DNA of 64,000 nucleotides, from the NCBI RefSeq assembly GCF_016808095.1, contig NC_068970.1, positions 25,030,501 through 25,094,500 on the forward strand, in the 5' to 3' direction. The notes under the pieces are model-generated. The model did no database searches and was not told where the DNA came from. It was given only the letters and a program-made list of their open reading frames with translations. The stretch is from Vigna angularis. Taxonomy: Eukaryota; Streptophyta; Magnoliopsida; Fabales; Fabaceae. A program made the position numbers and the translations under genes. Positions 37,001-49,491 of this stretch are shown here, one piece after another (the first letter of the stretch is position 1; the number at the start of each line of letters is the position of its first letter).

Positions 37001-37850
37001 TTGAAAAACTTTTATTTAACTATAAAAAAATTCATTTTTTTCTCTCAACACCTTGACTAAAGATGTTTCTGGAGTTTATTTAATTTATAAGATATTGTTA
37101 TCCTTATTATACTATTGATTACACAATTATTTTTATATGTATAATTTCATTCAAACTTGCATTTTAAAAAATAAATCCTCAATTTCATCGAATTAAATGG
37201 TTTATTGACTTACATTTGTTTGATTTTACTTCCTTTTAATAATTTTCTTTATTTTTATCTGTTACAGTGTAAGAATTAATGGCTCTTAATTTTTAATGAA
37301 ATGAAATCAAATTTTATGATTTTATACAACTAACTTTGGAACTCTTTTAATCTTTTAGCACAATAATTGTTGTTTTCGTTGTCTCATTTTCTTGATTTTG
37401 AAAAGTGTGACAGTTTTAATTTATTTTTTTGTAACTAGTTTTCATAAGTATAACTTTATTAAAGAAATTGAAAATATAATAATTCATTATCATAATTCAT
37501 TATCATAATTCTCTTATTAACAAAATAAATTTAAGATAATGATGAAATAAGTTTTTCTAAAAATTAACTATTATTAATGGACAGGTGACTACAAATAACT
37601 TTAAAGTTATTTGGTTTTTAATTTTATTTTCTTTTACCTTTTCTGTTAAATTCTTTGTTCCATTCGGTTTAATGTAATCATCACTCAGTCTACAATCACG
37701 TTCAAATGATATTTGTAATAAATATTTATGCTTAAATTAGAAAATGTTTGTTCACTTGTATTAAATATTAAATATAGTAATCAATTATTATAATTACTTC
37801 ACCTCAACCTCCTATTTATATAGATTGTATAGGTTTTTACTTACCATTAA
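34032..37850. other. Intergenic, AT-rich, no gene recognised
   Basis: Contains a direct duplication of about 40 bp (AGAATACCTATTTAATTATT, near 36793 and 36831). No host gene is seen. Confidence 0.4.
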
Positions 37851-39850
37851 CCTAATTAGAGCTCAATCACCTCTTAACCACGATCACCACGCTCATTTGC
37901 GCTAATCTCTACATATGCTCTTAATCATGTTAGGTGTACAACCGATCAGTCACTCCAACGACCACTTAGATTCTTTTATAAAACAGTACGACTTTATTTA
38001 TCTCGTCAATTATTATGTTGAATAATTTTGATAACTCTATGTCGGGATTAACCTAACCGGTTGACATTGAACCAGACAAATTCATATTATACAATTAGTT
38101 TAAATTTACATTAAATCGATTAGGGGCAAGTTCGATAAAGCAAACCCCTATTGAGCGTCAATCCATCAATTAAGGGATAGTTCTCAACCCCTACCGATTA
38201 GGTAAAGCAAATTGAATAAGAACCATTTAAAAAAGAAGTAATTAATGAAAACGAGAGCTTTTGGTAGAGTGAAGGATGGGAAGAGCCAACACTAGCTGAA
38301 ATAGATCCTATCCGAGGAGTCATGCAATGTGTCGCCAATTTGTGGAACCAATCGACCTTCTTTAGATTATTGGGAGTCATGGCGCCTAAAAAACAACAAA
38401 AAAGTTAGCTAAGTTAACATCAAGAAGATATCAAAACAAGAAGAAAATTCGCTCACAAAAAAAAAATCATTAAAAAGGGTTGAAGACCAATGACGTTAGA
38501 GAAGCTTACTGGTTGAGAGGCGGCGGGGAACTAATCGAGGATTACGAATCCAATACAAAGGGAATATAAGGCGATCGTGAGCCTTAAAAAAAGTATTCCT
38601 GACCAGCTTCTTTTATGGAGACCTTGAAAAATCCTATCTTGAACCCTTTTGTATAAAGCTACAAAAATATTGAAGAGCCATTTCTCCTTTTCGGCAATCA
38701 AAGAAACTCGTCCCTTCTTCATTTCGGGCAGGTACAAAAGTGATGAAGGAAATTTGTCGACATAGGGGTCAAATACAATTTTGAGCATAAAATTTGAAAC
38801 AGTGGATTCACGTTCAACTGTTCGGGTGTAGTTGAGCTGGCGTTATGTTTAACTCACATAGAACGCCCATCCAAAACTTGTTGAACGACACACTAACGAG
38901 TAAATCGTTGAATAGAAATGCATACATGTAAAAGAAGTCCAACGATGATCCTTCTTTACCATGACACACTCATTCATTCCCCTTTCAAATGTGTATGTTG
39001 AGGACTTTATCATCAATGTCATCGCCGAGCACATACAACTGCTCGACCCAATCACACAATTCCTTACCTTAATGAAATGTTGATTTCTATGGTTGAATCT
39101 TCCTCGACAGCATCATCAGAAATGTTGCCCTTATTCTTTTCCTCAATATGTTCATTCGTGGTTGCACTACCGATCGAATCTAAACTTCGTTTGATTGATC
39201 CCTGGCTTCCGTGCGAAGACCCGAATGATGATGTCGCCATCGCTGATGCATCATCAACACACCCCCGACTATCCCGACCAGAAGACTCCTCAGATGAAAA
39301 AAGATAAACGATTAACATTATTACTTTAAGCAGGAAAGCAAACGACAAATGAGAAGTAATAGAAGAAAAAGATGAAATTGACAACCTAACCCACCCCTAT
39401 TTATAGAAGTGAGTGGCTGAGTTGTTGTGCAGTCTCAACCGTTAAATCTATTTACATCTAATGGTCCAAAATCTGACGTTTTGCATTCTCTAACAAGTAC
39501 AAAGTTCAAAGAGTCCTAACTTTTACCCTCAACAATCATAATCCAACATGAACGGTGGATAATGAAGACAAATAGTGTCAAGCATCGAGCTATCAAAACA
39601 TAAACCCCTTCATAACTCGCCGATGATGATCAGGCTTGGGAGATCTATGTATTTGAAAGGTTAACTCGACAATCAGAGCCAAAGGTGATATTTTTACTAT
39701 ATTAACCAAGCGGTCGAGATGATATTTTTACCAAAACGACCAAGCGGCCAAGGTGGAACATCTTAAAGGAGAAAACCATTCTTATTAAACTCTTAAATAA
39801 GATTAGTGAAGTTTGGACTGGAATTAGGCCAACAATAATAAGTTATGAAT
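37850..39850. mobile_element. Degenerate retroelement containing the PF04195-like ORF
   Basis: Flanks of the decayed ORF have mixed composition unlike the surrounding AT-rich DNA and contain motif strings such as ACCAAGCGGTCGAGATG and ACCAAGCGGCCAAGGTGG (39700-39755). Borders are not resolved. Confidence 0.4.
38540..39270 (-). pseudogene. Decayed 'putative gypsy-type transposon' ORF (PF04195-like)
   Basis: Reading the minus strand with several stops and frame changes gives an acidic Ser-rich leader (MATSSFGSSHGSQGS near 39240), then ELCDWVEQLYVLGDD, DFFYMYAFLFNDLLVSVSFN, FWMGVLCELNITPAQLHPNS, VSLIAEKEKWLFNIFVALYK, and an FFKAHDR...FPLYWIRNP end. The 'FPF..F.. VL..L...P.QLHPNSW' block followed by 'F......W.RNP' is the pattern of the large plant family annotated as putative gypsy-type transposon proteins (Pfam Transposase_28). 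In-frame stops at several points make it a pseudogene. Confidence 0.6.
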
Positions 39851-40665
39851 AAAGATTGAAAGTAAGGTGATATATTCGACATTAATTACACATTTATTAT
39901 CTCTACATTTGAATCTAACTAACATTGGCATCAAACAACATTCTAACTAACATTGGCATCAGACAACATTTAACCAATATTCTTGATTAGTGTTGACGAA
40001 CAAGAAATATCTTAACAAAAGAACATAGAATAACTTATCTTTTAAAAAGAGTTTGATTGTCCTACATAAAAAACATCATGTATTATTATAAAGAATATAA
40101 AATTAATTATAAATAAATATTACAAAAATAAACTAGTATAAAACTTAAAAATATACAACAAAATAAATTAAATTAATCAATTAAAAAGTCTAAAAATTAA
40201 TCTAATATGTCAACTCCGTAATATGTTGTAAAAGTTAATAAAATATTTTCTTCACATTTATTTAATGTAGTTAAGTTATTCAAAGTCAAATAAATTTGCA
40301 CCCAATAAATACGGCAAGACATAATAACTTCTTATTAATTTATAAACTAGAAACAATTTATTTTCTAGTTAATTATTAAAATACCATTATTTGTTTCTAA
40401 CCTCTTTCAATTATAGTTCACGTAACGGTCTTTATCTATTGCATCACATATTAGTTCCATTCATTTTCTATAATTTATTTATGGATCATGCTAACTAATA
40501 TTGTTTAATGTAGAATTAATGATCATTGATTTCATTATATTTATGTTGAAATATGAAATAATTAACTCCACTAATTAAAATTTATTTGATTACATTCATG
40601 TTGAATCTGAAATAATTAACTCCATTAATTAAAATAATATAAATTCATATAACAATTTTTTTAAG
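39851..40665. other. Intergenic, no gene recognised
   Basis: AT-rich. A short direct duplication of CTAACTAACATTGGCATCA lies near 39910-39965. Nothing else is seen. Confidence 0.4.
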
Positions 40666-40674
40666 GGTTAAATA

Positions 40675-41034
40675 TGTTTTTGATTCCTTAACTTTTGGAA
40701 TTAGTCCCTCTTCAAAACTTTGGACTAATTAATTTAGTACCTAAACTTTAGAAATGTGTGAATTTAGTTCTTTTAACCAAATTTTATTAACTTTATTTGA
40801 TGTTTCAAATGCATTTCTTAGTGAACATTGAAGCAAAAATGTGCCAAACAGTGTAAACAACTCAAATACTATCATGAAACGCACTTGAAACATCAAATAA
40901 ACCTAACAAAATTTAGTTAAAAGGACTAAATTCACACATTTCTAATGTTTGGGGACTAAATTAGGCCAAAGTTTTAAAGAAAGACTAATTCCAATTTTCG
41001 CTGAAAGTTAAGGGACTAAAAACATATTTAACCC
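40675..41034. mobile_element. Mutator-type MITE, 360 bp, foldback
   Basis: Starts GGGTTAAATATGTTTTTGAT and ends ...AAAAACATATTTAACCC. The two halves are inverted copies over about 160 bp, so nearly the whole element is one hairpin. Flanked by a perfect 9-bp duplication TTTTTTTAA (40666-40674 and 41035-41043), the size made by Mutator-superfamily transposases. GGGTTAAATATGTTTTT termini are characteristic of abundant legume MITEs (known family pattern). No coding capacity. Confidence 0.9.
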
Positions 41035-41043
41035 TTTTTTTAA

Positions 41044-43140
41044 AGACAAAAATATCTTTTTTTGTTTTTTTATGTCTGTAATAGTTTTCTAAACATTAAA
41101 CAACATCGATTTTTTAAATGTTATCTAGAAAATAAAAATGGTCATAAGTGTTATACAATTGTAATAGATAATTTATTTAATACACATAAAAAATAAAAAA
41201 TAATTTAATAGTAAAATAAATTTATTGTTGTTATACCATTTCTTTTCTTTTTTTAATTGCTTGTGTTTTATTTTATTTTTTCTAAAAATTAAAATATAAT
41301 TAAAAAAACGATTAAATTCAAAAAGACTTAAAAGGTGTTTTAGAAAATTGTTGTTGTTTTGTGTTTAGAATACGATTGTAAATATAAAAGATAAAAATGA
41401 TATTTTTGTCTTTGGAAAATTTATTATGAGTTTGTATTATTTTAATCCGTAGAATTAATTATTTCATATTTCAACATAAATATAAAAAAATCAATTTTAA
41501 TTAGTAAAATTAATTATTTAAATTTCAACATAAATATAATAGAACAATAAATAATTAATTATACCTTAATTAATACCTAAGGACACTAGTTAGCATTTTC
41601 CTTTGTTTATTACACTCAATTTAATAAAAGCATAATCAATACATTTAACTTATATGGAAAAACAAATAAACAATATATTGAGTTGAACTTTTATCTTTTG
41701 TTATTTTATATTTTATCTATACTTTAAAAGGTTAAATCTAAAGTAGACACTAACAGTAAAAACACTAATTATAAGTAAACTGTAGATTATTAGTGAATTT
41801 ATGTATAAATTATAAGTAAACGTAGAATATCATATTTACTTATAAACTGTTTAGCAATTTAGTAAATGTGTATATGATATTTTAACATAGACATTCTTCT
41901 ATTTCTTATAGTAAGAAGATGGTGATGACCATTTTTAACAATAGGTATAGATTGTGTTTTGTCCTTCTCCTTCACTTCTCAAAATTTCAATATTTTTAAA
42001 GATAAATTTGATGATTATTATAAAGTAATTGCACATTAACAAACATTGATTTTGTATCATATAACATTATTAAAAAAATAATTTTGCATAATAAATTATT
42101 CTATTTTTCAAAATTAAGTTATAGATATTAATTTAATATTACTTGTTCTTATAAGACTGAATAGATTTCATAGAACAAATTTTTCCTTCTATCTTCAGTC
42201 TTTAATTTCGGTTGTCAATCCCAAAACGATTGTCGGTCTCAAATGATGAAAGTATCTGCAAAATACTTCAACAAGAAAGTTAATATTGTGTCTATAATTT
42301 ATTTTCGAATAGACAAATATATTTGAGAAAAAAAACTCTCTTTTTTGCCTTGGGTGTTTATCTATATATAGCATTTTTTTATTAGGCTTATATCCTTCAA
42401 GTGATTGAGAAAGATTTCATTACACCTTAATTATGATTTAGGATTTGCATTGTACTAATCTCCACTTAATTATGTTAAATGTTTATTGATTTCTCATCCT
42501 AAAGGCTAAGAGTGCAAAATAGTTAAGAAGACTGAAAAATATATAATTATATCTTACATCATAATTTTACATTATATAACAATATTAAAAAGTAATTTTA
42601 CATATGAACCTCTGCTCTTCAAAATTAAAATAAGAATCTTAGTCCAATAGATTAAAATTGTTTAATTAAAAAATGAAAAGTTAAATGTAGAATTGAAATT
42701 TTGATATGAAGAAAATTATAAAAGGTGAATGGAAACCTTTTATAACATTATATATGACATTAAATTTGAAAAGTACATGATGGGTCAAAAGACCTATGAA
42801 TTTAGGATTGGTTAAACGAAATCTTACCATATAAGAAACATTCATGAATTAACCTAGTCATAATAATTCCCAGAAATCTTGGAAATTCTAGATGAGGAAA
42901 CATTTGAATTACATCAACCCTTGATTCTGACATGAGCTCAGGTTCTTTTCTCTCTAAGGGGGTGACACTAACTTTTCCTGTTAGTAAACTTAAATACAAA
43001 TCCATGATTAATGTCAGTGAAGTTTTGCAGACCCAACTCAAGAAGCACACAAAGATTACATTTAGATTGATTCCATTCCCACTATCCTTGATTAGACCCA
43101 TCACCAACAAATTGCTAAGCTAGGAAAGTTCTCAATCACT
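41044..43140. other. Intergenic, AT-rich
   Basis: No gene recognised. A 102-codon minus-strand open frame (43110-42802) lacks similarity to anything I know. Confidence 0.4.
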
Positions 43141-43570
43141 CTCACCCTCCTTTGCATTTTACCACAAACTCACTTATGCTTCATTAATATCACTTATGCC
43201 CACTAACTATAACATTCCAAACCTTCCTATTATAGAAACACCACAATCTCATCCATAATTTCATCACACCCCTCCACTCTCCACCCATCTCAACCGTCCG
43301 ATCAAAACTTCATCTGGGTCCCACCGCCAAAACCAAACCGCCCACACAATTATACTACTTCTTTTTTCTTCCAATCCAGGGCGGCTGACCTAATCTCTGT
43401 TTTCGACAACCAATGCCTTCCACTTTCCTTTCCTCCCATCAGAATACGACACGTGGACCCAACTACGACCAAAACATTGACCAGCCCCTTACAAACCGGC
43501 TCAAGTGGGTCCCATAAGATTTTAGCCACCATTAAAATCAGAGAATTCACTTCAAGGAATAAAAACAAAA
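43141..43570. other. Unassigned GC-richer block with a G-box
   Basis: Pyrimidine-rich, mixed-composition DNA with a CACGTG G-box at 43450-43455 and a CAACCGTCCGATC string near 43290. It could be a promoter or leader of an unseen transcript, or a transposon piece. No protein similarity was found in six frames. Confidence 0.3.
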
Positions 43571-44287
43571 CAAGAGATGAAATAATTGCATACCAAACCC
43601 CGAATAATACACTAAAATGCTAAATCGGTGTTAATATTATTGATTATTTGAATCTTCGGTTTAAAATAATGATCGCTCAATAATTCAAGATAAATTATTT
43701 GTTGCACAGTTTGAATAATTAACAATTACTGGTTGATTTAGAGTGGTATTAAGTTATTTTGTGTGAAATGGTAATTACAATGAATGTAGACACAAGATTT
43801 AATAAAATCTATTACTATTATATCAGCATTCAGCAGCATTCCATATATAGACAGTCCACCTATTTGGAAAGAGTACAATGTCACTGTCTTCATCCCCACT
43901 CCACAGGTTTACTGAAGGCACTATTTACATCCAACCCCAAAACTTATGTATAATTGCTTAAGGAACCAAACCTATAATGCTCCTCACCATCTTGTTCTTG
44001 TACTTTGGTTGAAAGGAACTCGCTTTATTTTGCTACACTTTTCTTTCTCAAACTATTTAACAGATGTCTTATTTTCTACTTTCTCAACATTTTCCACTTC
44101 CTATTGGATTTTTCCTATATGGACAAACGCTATTAACAAGTAAGGAACAGCGAAGGGAACATTTCCAGCACCGGCCTTTTTCAGAAAAAAGCTCGAGTGT
44201 TGGAACAGTGTGAAACTGCACGGAGAAAGTTGCATTTTGAGGTAAATATGAGGGACATTTTTGCAATAACCTAAAGTTACGATCTGT
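43571..44287 (-). other. PLATZ gene 3' flank
   Basis: Lies downstream of the PLATZ stop codon; the part nearest 44287 is expected to be the 3' UTR. No other feature is seen. Confidence 0.4.
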
Positions 44288-45541
44288 CTAGTATTCTATC
44301 ACTAGTCCTCCCATTGGGGCACGGTGTGGTATTCCCTTTCTTCTCTTGGCTGTTCTGTAATTAACCGAAGTCGGTGGTGGCGTGGACGGTGTGAAACTCT
44401 GCACCTTGTTGCTGTTGTTCTTTCCATGGCTGCTGTTGCTGCTGTATGAATCCTCTGAATCTGATGCCATTGTTGCTGACTTTTTCTTCTTCTCGAAGTT
44501 CCTTGAAGTCCCCACAATCTATAATCCATTCTTGCATTCATTAATATTTAATTCATAAAACTACTACCATTCAAATCAAGAATCAGAGACTGACAATTCA
44601 AATCTTGAAAGATCAACAAGGCCCAATGTTGAAAACCAAAAATTCAAATATTGGGCAGAGCAATTAATTGAAAACCCACAGTAACATTCATGGCTGTAGA
44701 TGAAAAAGTCAAACCCATTCAAGTGCTGGCTTGAAAACAAAGCAAAAAACTAACATAAACAAAATGTTAGCTTGGTGTAATATTGTTAATATATGAATCT
44801 CAATGTCATGGTTTTTAATTCAAAGAAAAAGTCATTGAAAAAGGAGATGGAAAAATTGAAAAAGGAAATCCATTTTTTTGAGGGGTTTTGGATTTGAAAA
44901 GGCTTGGAAGAATCTGAGACAATGGATGACATTGTGTGTAGTGATAGTTTACCTTGCAACCAAGAGAACAGAAACGGTATGAATCAAGAAGGCTACGCTC
45001 ACAGACTTCACAAGTGTTGGTGACTCCTTTACCAGGCCTTGGCTGAGGCCTCTCATTCAAGAAAACAACCCTTGCGCTGTTGATAATGTAGGTTTGGACC
45101 CCTGTAATGTCCAACACCTTCTGAATCTCGTTCACCCTAATCACATCATGGTATGAGGACCTTCTTATCTGTCACAAAAAAATAAAAACAGAGCACATTA
45201 GAAGGGAATGGCCATTTGTTGCATTGAAGAACAATATCTTTTAGTCCTGAGGTTGTCACTTTTACCCATCTCACCACATCACTTGTTAAAAGCAGGAAGG
45301 AGGAAATTAAGGAAAAGAAACACAAAAGGAAATTAATTAACCACCCAAAACAGTTAATAATTTGGCACATAGGAAATTGAAATTGGAAACCAATTAATGA
45401 CAGTTCAAATATCTCACAGAGAAGGGGAAAAGATGGGACTTTTTAACTAAGTTCCAGAAAAAGAAGGAATCTAACACGCCCACAAAAGGAAAAGTGATAA
45501 TTTTTAACAACAATGAGTGGAGGATCAGAAGTGTGTCAGAA

Positions 45542-45579
<38 letters not shown>

Positions 45580-45946
45580 GATTGATAACATGAACCTGAA
45601 TAGCACGGTGATCTTTGTGGTAAGCGAGGCAGAGGGAGCAGAGTGCGCCGTTCATACAATCCAAACAGTACATGTTGCACTCGCTCTTGTGCGAATCAGC
45701 GTGCAGCTTGCATTGAACAAAGAAGCTCTCTTTGAGAAGAGGCTTCAGCCACGGCGGCCACCGGTTGTCCTCGTCATCAGGGCCTCCAGAACCCTTTTCA
45801 AAAGAATCAAAATTTGAATCAGACCCAGAAAACAGAAGAATGATTAATTGCATTATTTTGACAGAACAAGAAGAAAACAGTGAGAAAGTGGAGGGGGATA
45901 TGCAGGAAAGAAGAAGTTGAGCGAAAGTGGGAGATTGAGTTACCAT
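44288..45946 (-). CDS. PLATZ-family zinc-dependent DNA-binding protein
   Basis: Coding exons on the minus strand: 45946-45944 (start codon only), 45793-45596, 45168-44953, 44518-44288; all introns GT-AG and in phase, 215 aa. PLATZ proteins are plant-specific zinc-dependent factors that bind A/T-rich DNA and repress transcription in the nucleus. Seen: [17 protein letters not shown] near the N-terminus; a B-box-like Cys/His cluster (C29, H32, H36, C40, C44, C47, C53, C56, H60, H63); the hallmark [17 protein letters not shown] starting exactly at exon 3; [20 protein letters not shown]; a second Cys cluster C120, C123, C134, C138; a Ser/Asn-rich region; and a basic C-terminal [14 protein letters not shown], a likely nuclear signal. 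The AUG at 45946 is the first one in the leader and has A at -3 and, after splicing, G at +4. An N-terminal extension by non-AUG start is possible (see findings). Confidence 0.93.
45546..45578. repeat. GA microsatellite in PLATZ intron 2
   Basis: (GA)n of about 33 bp, some 18 bp past the exon 2 donor site on the minus strand. Confidence 0.95.
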
Positions 45947-46260
45947 GATTCTGCGGTTCTTGGGCTTGATTTCTCGGACAGTGGTGGCTTGGTTTTGGAA
46001 CGCCAGCTTGAAGGTAGTGTCTTGAAGAAGAGAAGTGTGGTGAGGTGAATTAGAGGAAGTGGAAGAGAGTGTGTTGTTGTGAAGAACAGAAGAGAGAGAA
46101 TTGAAGGTGAGGGAGATTTTGAGGCGGTGTGAGAGGGAATGAGTTCTTGTAGAATTTGGAGGCGGTAGAATAGAAGATGTTTGAGAGAGAAAGAAATAAA
46201 AAATAAAATAAAAAACAAGACAGAGTGTGTATGAGAGAGAGAAAAGAGGTTGTTCTTATC
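45947..46260 (-). promoter_or_regulatory. PLATZ 5' leader, AUG-free and open in frame
   Basis: Read on the minus strand, this CT-rich segment has no ATG in any frame, and the PLATZ frame stays open from the codon after a TAA at 46258-46256 down to the start codon (over 100 codons). The last 20 codons read [20 protein letters not shown], which resembles N-terminal sequence of other PLATZ proteins. The CT-rich composition is typical of plant 5' UTRs. Confidence 0.5.
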
Positions 46261-47312
46261 CACACAACAAAGTCGTCTCACACGACCAAACCTAGCTCCC
46301 AACCCAAACCCAACAGATGCGTTCTTGGTAAGGAACCCATCTCCTTCTTTCCTTTTTATTTCCTTTCATTTTCCTATTCTCCTTGTTCTTATCAATTTTG
46401 GTTTTTCCACCCTCTCCTTTCTATCACTTCTTCAAACTTTCTTCTCTTCTCATTTTAATTCCTTTTACACTACAAATATCTTCTAATTAGTACCTTTCAA
46501 CATTAAAGCTTCAATCTTTACTGTTTTTTGGAACATTACTTCAATTAATTTAAGATTTAAGCCAAATTATAGTTATAATCTTAAGTTCAGAAAATTTAAT
46601 TCAATAAAAAAATATCATTTGTTGTCTTAAGATTTATAATACAGATTCATTTTAGTACGAATTTATTTAAATAAGTACATCTATTCATCAAAATTGATAT
46701 TTCAATCACAATAATTGTTTTTTACTAATTTAGGAATAGATTCAAAAAGACTTAAGTAGTGGATAATAATGTAATATCTTTTAAATTATATTAATCAATC
46801 ATCATTTAATATGCATTCGATAACAAAAAAAAATTAATAATTACCAACAAAAACATGAAATTTCAGAGTAACTTCGAATGTCAAATTTAATCATAATTAG
46901 ATGAAAATCTTGAAATGAGTGGAAAATGTAGCCTTTATCTCCATTGGAGATTGATCCAAACTTCAATAAGAAAAAGAGAGAGAAAGAAGAATGTATTACA
47001 AATTTACTTGTAGATCGAAAATTTCTATTCCATAACTAACATTTTATCTATTTTAACAATGAGATCTAAGCTGGTATATGGGCCTTGACTAATCCAAGTC
47101 AAAGGTCCATCTAATTACCTTTATGAAAAAATCCATCTAATTACTTTGAATCTTACGTGACTGAGTTATATTTAATTTAAGACGAGCAAATTTAAAGTGT
47201 ATCCAAACTTTCCAAAACTTTCAACTTCAAGGTTTGTTTTTTACCCTCTATACTTTTTCTACATTTTTACATAAATATTCTAACTTTTTTCTTTTCTTTC
47301 TAACGTATTCAA

Positions 47313-47315
<3 letters not shown>
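46261..47315. other. Intergenic, PLATZ promoter side
   Basis: Upstream of the minus-strand PLATZ gene; the first few hundred bases are pyrimidine-rich on the plus strand and then AT-rich. No gene is seen. Confidence 0.4.

Positions 47316-47317
<2 letters not shown>

Positions 47318-47367
<50 letters not shown>
47318..47367. repeat. TA microsatellite
   Basis: (AT)n of about 50 bp. Confidence 0.95.
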
Positions 47368-47371
<4 letters not shown>

Positions 47372-47499
47372 CAAATTGGTGCTTGTTCTAGATAATTTCA
47401 AAATTTAAATTCCAAAATTAGTTTAACCACCCTACACTTTTTTTGTTTACTGTTTGTAACTAGAGATGAAGAACAAAATATCGATGGTAATTATTTATG

Positions 47500-47500
<1 letters not shown>

Positions 47501-47539
<39 letters not shown>
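47501..47539. repeat. TA microsatellite
   Basis: (TA)n of about 39 bp. Confidence 0.95.
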
Positions 47540-47543
<4 letters not shown>

Positions 47544-48019
47544 TTCAATTTTAAATAAAAATGTTTAAAAATAAATTTTAAAATATAAGTTTATTTTAAA
47601 AAATAAATTTTAAGTATAATTTAAATCAAATTATTGAATAAAATATTAATATAAATAAATTTCACTTTTCTAACAAGTAAATTTAAATTAATTGTGTAAA
47701 GATATAACTTTTAAAAAATTAATTTTTTACAAAATACCTCATATGTATAAGTAGAAAAATAAAAATATTTGACGCCAAATTTTCAATTATTCTTCCATGA
47801 TTAATATATTTTTTTTAACATCTTCTCTTTTGTGTTAATTGTAAAATATCAGAAAATAATATCTTATAAGTAATGCTAGTTTAAAAATAGTGAGACATAT
47901 TTTAATATTAAATGATTTATTTATAGATAATTTTGTTATAAAGTAGTTTGATTATTTTAAAACATACTAAGTTTTTAGAAACCACTTTTTGTAGAGTTGT
48001 CTGCCTTTTTTTTTATTAT

Positions 48020-48400
48020 TATTATTTTATTAGTGAAATGTTGATAATCTTATTTTTATTTATTTATTTATTGTTATTATTTTTTATTTTATTAGTGAGG
48101 TATTTATAACCTCATTTTTATTTATTTTTTTTAGTTTTTTATTAGTGAGGTATTATACCTCATACTTTATTTATTTATTTTTATTATTTTATTAGTGAGT
48201 GTTTATAACCTCATTCGTATTTATTTATTGTTATTATTTTCATTTATCGAGTGACTTGTCCATAACTTGATTTTTATGTATTTATATTTATATTTATTTA
48301 TTTAAGTGAGATGTTCTTAATCTCATTCTTATTTATTTATCTCTATTATTGGATTTAATTTTATTCGGTGCAATGTTAATAACCTCATTTTATCTCACTT
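48020..48400. repeat. Diverged tandem repeat of about 60 bp
   Basis: About six copies of a unit of the form TTTATTAGTGAGG - TATTTATAACCTCA - TTTTTATTTATTT, with substitutions and length changes. The AGTGAGGT...ACCTCA pair inside each unit forms a short inverted repeat. Confidence 0.75.
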
Positions 48401-49488
48401 TTACTTGTGAAGTACTTGAAGACAAAACGAACATTGTTCATCCAAGGAGAACTAGTTTATTGGGTAGAAAAGTAGGAAACCTTTGAAATCGATGTAAGGC
48501 TTTGAAGCCTATTTTCTACCATCATCCTTCATTGGGATAAGACGCACCAACGTCAGATACTGTGTTCATGGTGATAATAATTTTAACTCAAAAAGAAAAA
48601 TTGTAGTCTTAATTCGAAGAATAAAAAGAACATAGTTTAGAAGTTCTAACACTGTTAGGTGAAAGGGGACATGTAAAGACTATTAAGAGTGTATGTGAGA
48701 ATGAATATAATTTAGGCTTAAATACCAAAATCCTATGAGATCGTGTGATATGAATATATTATGATTGTGAGTATTTTATTAATATGATCATTCCTAAGGA
48801 GAAATGTCATATTCAACAAGGTATGGTTGTATTGAGTTTGAATCCAAAGAGTGAAGTCATCTTGATTTTACTAAACTCTCGTACTCATGGAGAGAATGAG
48901 GTTTAAGTGGTGAGAGTCGAAGGAGGTTCCCAGAAATCAATATTAAATAATACCGTGACTTAAAGGATGAAAAAAAATTAACCATGTTATGGTGATTTGG
49001 GATAAAAATTGTAAGCTTTGTATAAGGAGAATGTTATTGTTGATGTTAAATTTAATATAGAGAAAATTCATGACAAGTGCATGATTGACACAAGTATTCA
49101 ACTCAATACATGAGTATTCCTTAAATTGAGTCTAGATCATGTTAAAGTTTTAATAGATGATTATGACAGTATGACTGATGATACGATGTGGTATATTGAC
49201 TAATAAAACTCAATTATCCTTATATAATTACTAAAATTGTTTAAATCTTTATAAAAACTATTATATAAATAAGCTTACCCTTAATTTCTTTTGTGGTGTT
49301 TTAGTGCTCATCTACAATGATCATATATATGTTCAAATTATATACGTAAGTAAAGAATAATCTAAATGTCTTTTGTAGAGATATTTGTAAATGATGATGA
49401 CGAGTAGATGAGAATTTCAAATATAAATATAAAAGATTAAGATATATATATTTATTACAAGATTGAAAATACATTATATTTATATTAA
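48401..49488. other. Intergenic, no gene recognised
   Basis: Moderate composition. Short decayed stretches (for example near 49070) hint at an old retroelement but not strongly enough to call. Confidence 0.3.
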
Positions 49489-49491
49489 CCA

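Noticed and set aside
42802..43110. 102-codon minus-strand open frame
   Set aside because: Not similar to any family I know and no supporting exon structure; it could be revisited with RNA data.
45494..45817. 107-codon plus-strand open frame
   Set aside because: Antisense of PLATZ exon 2 and the GA repeat in the adjacent intron.
48660..49200. Possible decayed gag-protease (ERGHVK and CMIDT-like stretches)
   Set aside because: Only a few residues fit, in changing frames; not enough to assign.
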